A DNA stretch of 64,000 bases from Argyresthia goedartella (taxonomy: Eukaryota > Arthropoda > Insecta > Lepidoptera > Argyresthiidae), in assembly GCA_949825045.1 (NCBI GenBank), contig OX463814.1:36846383-36910382 (forward strand). Reading direction: 5' to 3'. Numbering within the stretch: the first letter of the stretch is position 1; each line of letters starts with the position of its first letter. The position numbers and the translations under genes are program-made. Below the pieces are notes generated by a model that did not search any database, was not told the DNA's origin, and saw only the letters and a list, made by a program, of their open reading frames with translations. This document shows positions 21,863 through 31,932 of this stretch, one piece after another.

Positions 21863-24155
21863 CCATTTCAGATGCTTTTGCTGATTTTTAGCTTTATTAG
21901 TGATTTCGAAATACGCGAACCGTCTGAAATAATTAGATTTCGAGTTATATATTTTTTTATTCACCATTTCAAGCAATCGGGACCGTGGGGGTGTGGGAGT
22001 ATTAGGGTGGGGAAACGACGAATTTTCGGTTTTTCAACGTTAGATGTCGTTCAAAGTTCATTGTCCTCGTGGCCATTGACCTTGACCTTGAACTTGGCCA
22101 TTCGTGTATATTTCGCATAAAATTCACAGTGTTGCATTTTTTTAGGCTTGATATAGTTCAAGTTTTTTGACCGCAAGACCAAGGTCTTGGCCTTGATGTT
22201 TCGTGCATATTTCGCAGAAAATTCTCAGTTTTACTGTTTCGGAATATAAAATCCGAATCAGGGCACCCTGCTACCTAAGCAGTCCTTCCTAGGCAGTCTT
22301 GTGGCTAGACTCTAGAGGTTTTTTTTTATGAGCCAGAGGTTAGCTTGGGTGCGTGGGGCATCGCCGGAGTGGTCAATATCAATATATATTTTATTGAAAT
22401 AAACAACATGTTATGAGGTGTTAAAATAATACAGCTTCGTTTCAGTGTCATTTTACCCTTAGGGCGTAGCAATATTATGATTATGATGTATTTACATGGT
22501 TGGATCAATTTCATCTAAATATTAGGTAATAGGTTAGCTTACCTTCCAGACATTCTACATGTTTCTTACAGTTCATATTTTCATCACAATAGATCCCTAA
22601 GAATGTAGCACTCGATGCTGTACACCAATTTTTACCATAAAAATTCATTTCAAGAGCCACAGCCGGAGTGTTGTAATTCCTAAAATGCAAGACATTTGTT
22701 TTATTAAGATTGGATTTAGACTGAGTTTCTTTAACAAATGTTTAACAGTATGCATTAATTGCGATATCCAGTCTGATTCTGTATTTATAAGAGTTCTTGT
22801 TTGGTTTAACATTGGCAGGAGGACACTCTGTTCTCTTTCTTTAAGATATGATGCAAACCATTTACTCACAAGCCCCCTGATATCATGTCTATCCATAATG
22901 GATAATAGGATACCATGATTCACATAATCAAATGCTTTCGAAAGATCGAGAAGAACCGTCAATATAATTCATTCATTCATAATTAATAATTTCTTTATTG
23001 CACACAAATTGTAAAGGAAAGTAACATTAAAGACAAAACAGTGCACAACGGCGTACTTATCTCGTACTTTTATATTTTTTACCATTCAGAGCATATGCAA
23101 CGAAATCCGTCATGTCAAATATAGCGTCAGCTGTGGATACACCATGTTGGATACTGAATTTTTCTTTAGTTTAAATTTGTTTTAGTGTGAGAAAGGTTCG
23201 GAGTTTATTTGCCATCACCTTTTCAAACACTCTTGATAAGGTCGGCAGCAAGGATATAGGTCGGTAGTTGCTAACATCTAATTTAGCATCCTTTTTAAAA
23301 ATTGGTCTTGCGTGGGCCTTTTTCTAGTTTTTGTGGGAAGCCTTTTTAGGAAGAACAGCAATGCTACGGAATACTCACAAGATTTATTATTTTTAAGGAT
23401 TAAATATTTTATATAACTCTTATAGACTTGTTGGTCTAACAAACATTGTATCGGGGTTTAGATGTGGTAGGTTTATCTGACTTTCAGGAATGTCAACTGT
23501 ATATGCCTTTGATGTTCGTGAAAAATAAATAAATATATCAGGAGCTTCGCAGTCTGCATTTGACATGTTTGTACCGTCAGTCAGTCCAACGTAACTTGTG
23601 ACTTCCTTCCTGCTTTTGCCCATGATTTTGGTATTTATTAAGTCCCATGTTGACTTTACTTTGTCATGTCAATTAATTATCCTCAGTTCATTGTAGTAGC
23701 CATAGCTAAGGCGATATCGTAACGAAAATTATGTAAAAATAACCTCAAGAACGTTGCATTACCTTTTCATGGGTGTGGTGTCAGGGGGGGAAGGGGTATC
23801 CTTCCGATTTTTTTTTCGGAAAATTAACTATTTGTAATAAATTTCACGGTCAAGATCAATTTTCTAAATAAATATAAAATAAATATACCCGAAAGGTCTA
23901 GTTCAAGGTCAAGGTCAATATCCACGGGGTCAATAAAATTTGCACGACATCTTACATTAAATAAAAGCAAATTTGCCGTTTCCCCACTCTAATACTCCCA
24001 AATACCCAAGGTCCCGAATGCTTGAAATGGTGATTTAAAAAAATATAACTCGAAAAATAATTATTTCCGACGGTTCGCGTATTTTGAAATCATCTATAAA
24101 TCCACTAATAAATTATAGACAAAATCAGCAAAAGCATCAAAACCGGAAAAAAATA
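21863..24155. mobile_element. Element with long inverted ends, carrying a minus-strand LINE fragment
   Basis: The left 21863-22040 and right 23970-24155 blocks are reverse complements at roughly 80%: shared pieces are GATGCTTTTGCTGATTTT, AAATACGCGAACCGTC, CACCATTTCAAGCA and TGGGGAAACG. Shorter matches (CAAGGTCAAGGTCAAT and its complement) extend the ends to about 22090 and 23890. The middle holds LINE debris. Either a long-TIR DNA transposon later hit by a LINE, or two opposed copies of one repeat. Confidence 0.6.
22550..23640 (-). pseudogene. Decayed LINE reverse transcriptase fragment
   Basis: On the minus strand, about 23320-23080 reads RPIFKKDAKLDVSNYRPISL and LLPTLSRVFEKVM, then HGVSTADAI. 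After a break, 22962-22645 reads VLLDLSKAFDYVNHGIL, VSKWFASYLKEREQ and LGITTLRLW. These are RT motifs before and at the first catalytic Asp. Stops, shifts and a missing GVPQG/FADD region show it is dead. Confidence 0.8.
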
Positions 24156-24539
24156 CTTAAAACGTAAATTTGAGAACACATAAAATATTTAAAACACAAA
24201 AAGTGTTTTTGCTGATCCTTTTTTGCTGTGCATATCAGAATTTTTGATGTGCAATTACATACCAGCCTAATTTAAATAATATTATGAAAACGCATTTGGT
24301 AAATAATGAACCGTAAAATTATGATTGTGAATGATGAACAATGATTTCCGCTTAAAGGTGAATGTTGTTAAAGCCAACGCTGAGGTAGCTTGAGCTTTCG
24401 AAACATTCTTCACCAATGTACCCTTACTCACAAATGAGCATCCATATTCATCTCCATATGAAGCAGAGACTTTGTTAAAAAAAAACAGCACTAGTGTAAG
24501 TAATGTAGATTTAAGCAATCATCCTATCCATATCCCCAG

Positions 24540-27010
24540 GACATTGTTAAAAGTTAAGATTACTTAACTTAAAAATACAGAAGACCTGTCAGGTATATCG
24601 ATCTATGTCATTGGTTCAGTAATTCTAGTTATATCAAAAATGTGCTGACGATGGAGACCTCATAAAACACAGTAAACTGATAACTCTGTTAAATCGGGAG
24701 ACAAGGGTGATCCTACAAGTTTCAGACCAATATCTGTTCTTCCAACTCAAAGTAATTTGATAAGGTTATACTCAATCAAATGCTCTCACACTTTAACCGT
24801 ACAAAATAACTCCACGCCAAACAATAGGATTTCCCTAGGGGTAAATCGACTAGGATATCTAGCTTTTACCCTTATGTCTCATATTTATTCTGCATGGTAG
24901 GCCGCACAGGATGCTATCGGAGTTTTTTGAGATCTGTCTAAAGGATATAAATCATTACGGAGTTAAAAATAAAGCGTTTGATCTACTAAGATCATACTTA
25001 AGCAATATAATTCAAAAGGCAGAAATCAACGGCGTTATATCTGATAGATCGGGGGTAAAAATTGGCGTTTCACAAGGTTCCATATTAGGCCTTTTCTTAT
25101 TCATGGTGGAGAAATGGACTGACATAGTTTTGTTTGCTGATGATACTTGTCTGTTCTTCAAAATTTAAACATAAAAAAAAAGATTTTGATGATGTTAATC
25201 GAGTATTGTCTTTAACCTTGAATCGGTTCACAGTTAATAATTTATTGTTAAACGCTGGTTAAACTAATTGTATCAACTTCTAACTTCTAAATATCAGCCA
25301 AGTTGACACCATTGTAGTGTTAAACAGCAACACGTTAGAATTAGTAAATGATACAAAGATTCTGGGATTAGCCAATGATAGCAATTTGCAGTGGGGACCT
25401 CACATAGATAAATTTCTGGTAAATATAGTTCTGCGGCTTACGCTATTACAAACATCAGACAAAATACGGATGTGGCTTCATCTAGCTTAGTTACTTTAGT
25501 TACTTTTTAGTTTCATGTCCTATGGTATCTTTATGTGGGGGAAAACAGCGGATATTCAAACTATTTTTATTTTACAGAAAAGAGTTATTCGAACAATTTA
25601 TAATTTAAAACGCACAGACTCCACGAGAGAGCTTTTTAAAGAAATTGACATACTGACTTTAGTTAGTCAATTGTGCTGAATTCAAAAAGACAAAGTGTAT
25701 AAAATTCACTTTACCTAATGTAAGGCAAGTTGAGAGTAACATCTTATTGGGAAAAGACAAACTAAAACTAGTAGGTGGAACTGTATTTCTTGGTATCACT
25801 ATTGATTCCAAACTACAATGGGGTACCCATATTGTAAAATTAGCATATAGACTTAGCTCCGCAGCATATGCAGTTAAAATAGTCAGGAATGGACTGACGT
25901 TGCAACTTGTATTGTAACAGGCTTGTATATTTTAATTGTTTCCATAGCATTATATCCTACGGCATACTACTATGGGGACGGGCTGATGACATTGAGACCA
26001 TCTTCATTTTGCAGAAGAGAGCGATCCGATTTATTTAGAAGCTAGGTTGTAGAGAGTCTCTGAGAGTTTTTTTCAAAGAAACCAACATCATAACAGTTGA
26101 AAGTCAATATATCTATGAGAACATAATGTATGTGAGGAACAATATCAGTAGCTTTAATACTCTTGATAGCCACCACAATGTGAAAACTAGAAATAAACAT
26201 AAGTTTTCTTTTCCAATGTTCAGACTCACAAAAGTTAGTAGTTCTTTTATGTGACAATGTATACGCTTCTACAACAAAATTTCGCAAGAAATACAAAACT
26301 TAACTGAAGCTCGATTAAAAAAATATATAAAGCACACTTTGTGCACAAAGGCCTAGTACAAAATTAATATTTTTTACAAGACACCGACATCTGGCATTTA
26401 ACCAGTTCATTGCACCTTATATATTATGTACGAATATTTAGGCACCTACCTAATGTTTTATTATACTTGCTTGATTATGTTATATTGACTTAATAGTCTC
26501 AATTTTTGTGCTATTATGAATAAAATCTTTGAACTTGAACTTAAACTTTAATTTATTTTCGGAAATATGATGTATGTACGCAAGAATCTTACAACATTTT
26601 CCAAACTTAGCGATAGCTGTAATATTAACCTCAAAAATAATCCCAGAATAGTTGCGCCCCGGTTTTGACTTCGCGGAGATTAGTGATTCTTTGAAGGGTC
26701 TGTGCATTGTTTACAACAACTTTAAAGACCGTGTAAAAGCGACCTTATCAAAAAAGGGATATTACAATGTTCTAACTCAACACAGAACTTGCCGGTAAAA
26801 ATTATAATTATTTATTCCTGCTTATTAATTATAATAATTAATATCGTTATATTTTATAACAAGCAATTTTTAAAAGAGATCTAAAAATCAATCTGTCGGA
26901 GTTTCTTCGCCCTGCTACAGTGGTCTAATTTAGAGAAGAGGCAAAAAATTTAGTTTGCTAAGTACATGTAAATATCTTCAGTAATAAAGACATTTGAACT
27001 TTGAACTATA
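24540..27010 (+). pseudogene. Decayed LINE related to A2, split by another LINE fragment
   Basis: Its own sequence is about 24540-25672 and 26545-27010. The first part shows RT debris (SDRSGVKIGVSQGSILGLFLF, FADDTCLFFK, HIDK, KRVIRTIYNLKRTDS), close to the decayed copy at 14.6-15.9 kb. The second part resumes at GGAAATATGATGTATG, which aligns with 15600 onward in that copy, and ends at a polyA signal and ACATTTGAACTTTGAAC tail near 27003. Many stops and shifts. Confidence 0.7.
25673..26545 (+). pseudogene. LINE 3' fragment nested in the 24.5-27.0 kb LINE
   Basis: It begins inside the post-RT region (CIKFTLPNVRQVES, then FLGITIDSKLQWGTHI) and runs through ILQKRAIRFI, FKETNIITVESQYIYENIMY and FYNKISQEIQNLTEARLKKY, all aligned with the C-terminus of A2 ORF2. 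It ends in CTTTGAACTTGAACTTAAAC near 26545, its own tail. The outer LINE continues immediately after. Confidence 0.7.
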
Positions 27011-28095
27011 AACAATACAGAAAATGTTGATTGTATATCAATATCGCTAAGTGACACGTTTAAGGGAATACCTACTTAATCTATAATTACATTATAAGTG
27101 GTAAGCCCAATTTTTTTTTCTGTAACCCGTAATGTTTGCCACTGCTAGGCAAAGGCTCCCCACTCTTAGTCCACATGTCCCTTTTTTTGCCTTCTCCTGC
27201 CAATCCTACAAATCGCTTTAATTTACAGCCCGTGTGAAATAAATGCGACCAATCAGGTCAACGCAAATTTCAAGTTGGCAAACAGCTCTCAAAACATCTA
27301 TTTGAAAGCTACCTACCAGGAATGTTTTTACAGATATATAGCGCTACTGATTGAAAATGAATCTCCCAGCCGGCTCCATCAATTTGTTAAAAGAACAAAA
27401 CAAAATGGTTTCCCACTAAGCCAAATGCAGTGGCGGCTGCAAACTGGCAGAGCAAACCCTGACTTGAATACTAAATTGCTTGCAAATGCATACCAGACAC
27501 TACACAACAATACTGTTACAATATTATGAAACTCCACCCTCAACTTACGTTCAAGTAGTTTATCAATGCATCGAAGGGTACGCTACCTTGAAAGGAATTG
27601 CCATTGATTCAGCACAGCAATGGTTGGGTAACAAAGCGATGGAGTGGCCGAGCGAAGGTGTTGCAGTCTCGTGGTAGGGGGGATCGTTGCATTTAGAATT
27701 CTCATCGCATAATGGACGTAAACAACTCTGATATTATTGCAGGAAGACGCTTGTTAATCAATAGCGAGGAGTAAAATGCAGCGCTAAGTACCTAGGGGTC
27801 GTTACGAGCTTCAGGGATGGTTGCTGGCACTGAGTGGAAAAAACATGAGTTTGAATATGATTTGTAATTTTTTTTAAATATTTTTTTAATTTTAACCACC
27901 GACGTAAAAGAGGCCTGTTAGACGTTTAAAGCATCTGCACGTATGTAGAGGGTGTAACAGAAAGGTTTAGACATATTTTAAGGGATTGTTAGGGACATCA
28001 TTCTGAACAACTTTTACTATGACACCGATTTGATCAGATGAACTTAATTTTTCACTTCTCCATTCAAAATCAGCTGATGCAGTGTGCATTTGGGA
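27011..28095. other. No gene recognised
   Basis: One 84-codon ORF at 27275-27529 (start ANSSQNIYLKATYQECF) has no motif I recognise and no neighbours to support it. The remainder is AT-rich repeat-like DNA. Confidence 0.4.
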
Positions 28096-28450
28096 AGTGA
28101 AAATAAAGTTATTCTAATCACATCTTTGCGGGGGTCTCTCAGCGTTCTCTCTCCTCTTCTTTTCTCTGTCTTCATCAATTCCGTCTCGGATGTTCTCCTG
28201 ACATCTTTACGCAGACGATCTCCAGATTTAGCGACATTTTTCTCCCTGTGTTGTGCTCTCTGCTGCAGGGATGTTAAATGCTGATCTTGAGAAAATCAGG
28301 GAAATGGGCAACTTCTTTTGGAGTACTTGTCAACCCTAATAAGTCGCAGGCTTTGGTTCCAGGCTTTCCCTTGTTACAGCATTGCCCCTGAAACCTACAA
28401 TGAGAACCATAATCTCATATAGTACTAAGGCCAAAAATCTAGGATCCGAT
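28096..28450 (+). pseudogene. Decayed LINE reverse transcriptase fragment
   Basis: The reading, with shifts, gives AGVSQRSLLSPLLFSVFINS, a relic of the GVPQGSILGP block, then a broken YADDLQI and AAGMLNADLEKIREM followed by FGVLVNPNKSQAL, the segment after the catalytic FADD. Too short and damaged to function. Confidence 0.6.
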
Positions 28451-29204
28451 ATTGTGGAGGAAGGCTAGGTCAAGCATTCGCCTGCAATGAAATAGGGCAG
28501 TTATACTATATGGTCAGCCCCGGATATGAACCTGCATCTCCTGAACCTCCTGCCTGAGCCTCAAACTCACTAGACCACGGAGCGCTCTTATTAACGCAAA
28601 TTCGACTGCGCGGTTATGAGCGCAGTGCGCCTTTTTATGACACGCGAAGTAAGTACACTTGCTGCGTCATGCCCAGGAGTCAGACCTCCCTGCTATGTCC
28701 GGGTCCCCACATATTGAGCAGGCATCGGCCCGCGTGACTTTACTGTGAGCCATGGGTCGTCTGTGTGAGGGGCACCCCCCCCCCCTCGCCCCAGTCGCGA
28801 CAACCCCACCCCCGTGCTCGTCTAGCTACGGGTGCGGTCCCTCCCTACATATTGAGCGAGCATCAGCTCGTGTAGTGTACGGACTAAAAACAACCCGAGG
28901 GTAGTTATCGTTCGGTGTTACTACTAACCATGGCAACCAACAAAAAATTGCACTTTTAAAGTTTCATTTGTGGTGTAGGGGTGTTTTAGGGGTGTTTGTT
29001 TTAGGCGAGTGAGGAGACCTTTTTTACCTCAACAGGTAAAAAAGGTCTCCTCACTCGCGTGTCCTTCCGTCCGTCTGTCACAGGCACTCCTCCCAGGAAT
29101 TATAAGAGATAGAGTCTTGAAATCTTCTGCAAAATTGCTTATCCTGATAACCGCAATATATTTAAACAATTTGCCCACATAAAAGCGGAGGGTATAAAAT
29201 GAAA
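28451..29204. other. No gene; C-tract and a perfect palindrome
   Basis: Contains a B-box-poor SINE-like piece near 28520-28590 (CCTGAGCCTCAAACTCACTAG), a 13-C tract near 28778-28791 and a perfect 25-bp-arm palindrome at 29005-29058. Confidence 0.5.
29005..29058. repeat. Perfect inverted repeat, 25-bp arms, 4-nt loop
   Basis: 29005-29029 and 29034-29058 are exactly complementary: GCGAGTGAGGAGACC, six T, ACCT, loop CAAC, then the mirror. Immediately right lies TCCGTCCGTCTGTCAC of the common lepidopteran repeat. Confidence 0.85.
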
Positions 29205-30170
29205 TAAACGGTCAAGTGCGACTTGGACTCGCGAACAAAGGGTTTCGTGCCACCGTAAAATGGTATGGATGGTGTGGAGGGAATAGTTGGGATTTTACAT
29301 AGCAAAATGTTGTTTACAATGATTTGGTGCGGGTACTTTCATACTCCATTTACGTAAACAGGTGCATTTATGAGCTTGTATGTGGTTTACAGATGAATAA
29401 AAAACCTTGGCTATTCCGGTTAGGATTCCCTGAATCTTTGGCTTAGGTTTCTGTATTTATTATCATCATTTTGGACTCTGTAATAACTTCTGAAGTTATC
29501 AAATCTAAAATAAAATAAAAGTTGACAAGTTTATAAAGAGCCCTTTTCAACCATACCCTAAATGACTTATTACAGTGTTTTTTTTTCCTTTTTAGGGTTT
29601 CGTATCTTAAAAGGAAAAAAGGAACCCTTTTAGGATCACTCTGTTGTCCGTCTGTCTGTCCGTCTGTCACTAACCTTTTTCTCAGGAACGCGTGCAGGTA
29701 TCAAATCGAAATTGAAATCAATTACTCACGTCTGTGTACCCTTGGGGCCATGAAAAAAATCAAACTTCTAGGTCCCCGCAATCAAAAAAATACGGCCGTT
29801 TATGTCCTTAATTTGCAGAACTAGCTCAATTTTCTTGATACTCGCAAGGGAATCAAAACTTCAGGTTGACCTAGGATTATCAAATTTGAATTTGGAAAAA
29901 TCTGAAAACTGTAAATTTCTGTCTTTCTGCTTGCATGTCTGCCAGTACGTCTGTCAAGACTCTTTTTCTCAAGAACGCGTGGAGGTATCAAGTTGAAACT
30001 GATGTCAATTGCTCAAGTTTGTAGTATCTTGAAGGTGTGATAAAATCGAATCGATTAAAAAATACCGCCGTGTATGTCACAATTTTGCTGAATTTGCTCG
30101 ATACTCGCAAGGGAATCAAAACCTATAGGGTACTTACCGTTGACCCAATTTCATGAGTCTACTCATGAAA
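29205..30170 (+). repeat. Lepidopteran repeat pieces, one part duplicated
   Basis: 29205-29400 resembles the repeat at 43.16-43.4 kb (CGGTCAAGTGCGA, ATGGTGTGGAGGGAATAGTT, TAGCAAAATGTTGTTTACAA). From about 29640 a block CCGTCTGTC ... TTTTCTCAGGAACGCG ... GATACTCGCAAGGGAATCAA is followed by a second diverged copy from about 29940 to 30120. A piece of the same block is at 18.4 kb. Confidence 0.7.
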
Positions 30171-30399
30171 TTGGGCAAAAGCAAGATCTTATAGCACAAA
30201 TAAAGGGTAAAACCCGAAAACTGTAAATTTGTAGCTTGATCATAAAAAAAAGTATTTTGGTGAAAATAAATTCCTGCCTATAGGCCCTGTAAACGTATCT
30301 AATAAACGTATCCCGCTTCCGTCGTCTAGTGATTACAACCTCAACTATCACTTTATAGTTATATAATGGGTATATAATAATACCTTGGACACTATTTAC

Positions 30400-30622
30400 A
30401 TACATTGATCTAGCCCCAAACTAAGATTCCCTGCATCTTGAGTACTAGACAACGATACACAAACTTATATAGATAAATATTATGCTTAGATAGATAAACA
30501 ATCGTGACTAGGGTACAAAAAGCCGTTCTCATCAAACAAATATTTGCCCCCACCGGGACTCGAACCCGGGACACTTGGCTTCGTAGGCAGGGACACAGCC
30601 GACTCGGCCATTCGGGTCGTCT
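30400..30622 (-). repeat. tRNA-derived SINE, minus orientation
   Basis: On the minus strand: head GACCCGAATGGCCGAGTCGG with A-box, B-box GGGTTCGAGTCCCGG at about 30555-30570, then a tail region CTAGTCACGATTGTTTATCT and GGGGCTAGATCAA. A second copy in the opposite orientation lies at 32528-32755. The head folds like a tRNA but lacks a proper gene context; it is a retroposon. Confidence 0.85.
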
Positions 30623-31932
30623 CTACTCTCTTATTACTACTCTATTATTTATTATATATCGTTTTACTATTAGGACCATCACCATTGATAGAAACCAACG
30701 TCTCCATGGCGATGGGCTAGCTAGTATTGAATTACTGCCTATACCTATGGTTTCTGACAGCCCTTTATTAGCAATTGAATAAATAAATAAAAAAACACAT
30801 TTTGCAAGTTAATATTTTTATATTTTTATCTTCTCAACGATATAATAAACCTTCTTTTACCACAACTATTTAAACAATTCACACTCACAAAAAGTAGGTA
30901 CTTTTATGATAAATATTTCAATATCACTAAAGAAATAAAACAGTTTGTAAACTTTCCGTTAAAATTATAATTAAAAGGATCTATTTTTGCTGTAACTTTT
31001 GTTTTCATTATATAGAACATTACTAATTGTATAAAAAGATCCACTTTATTTAGATCAGTAATTTAATCATCCTCAGGTAAAGTTGACTCCCAGCCAAGGA
31101 AGTAAAAACAATGTCTGTTTACATACATTTCCTTAGTCCTTCAATATTCAGATATTTGAAATTTCGTCGCTGTTTCCGTGTATCCTAGTGTGTGTACGCG
31201 ATAAGGCACGAGTAGGGCCAACGTGTATGTCAGTATTAACTTCCTTTGCTCATATTCTCAGTCCGTCAGGCATTACTAAACTTATTTTTCACAACTACAT
31301 GTGCTGAAGAAATCTAAAATAAGTTTTTTTAGCCCATCTGCAGACCAAGCTACTGGAAATCGCTTAGCTGGTATCCAAAGAAAGAAGTCACAAACAGCCC
31401 TAAACCAGTGAGAGAGAGTCGTTTGTGAGTCGTTTCCTTGGTTACCAGATACCGATTTCCAGTAGCTATGTGTGCAGCGGACCTTAGTTCGTATTCCAGA
31501 TCCAGATGCGATTTGTAAAATGAAACCTGTTACTTCTACCTTTACTATGTAAAACATATAATAAAAATATATCGAAATTGGTATCAATAAGCTGGAGATG
31601 CGATGTACGATCAACTTTTATGGATATCTCCTTTAATACTAACTGTTAAATGCAACTTAACCGTTCGCTAAGTTGATTGTTGGAAATAAGTTTCCTTTTG
31701 CCCGATAAAGGTTTAAATGTCATACTGGCACCATTATTACCTAAAAATAAACTGCCCAGTATAACTTTAAGCGTCATCCAATCTTTGAGTTTCCATTTGT
31801 GAATCCGCGTCTCAGTTGGTCTAATTACCAAAAACTTGTTCCGCCGAAAAATTTACTAACTTTACAAATAAATAATTTGCCTCACTTTATAATCGTGACT
31901 TTATAATCTGAGTGTCGTAAAATTCGTCAAGT
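30623..31932. other. No gene seen; foldback near 31.35-31.47 kb
   Basis: AT-rich DNA downstream of the insulin-like gene (which is on the minus strand). An inverted pair AGCTACTGGAAATCG / CGATTTCCAGTAGCT at about 31348 and 31454 brackets a 90-bp centre. No clear polyadenylation signal for the insulin-like gene could be fixed. Confidence 0.5.

Noticed and set aside
30540..30622. Possible tRNA gene
   Set aside because: Has A and B boxes but matches the SINE at 32528 over its whole length, including the non-tRNA body.
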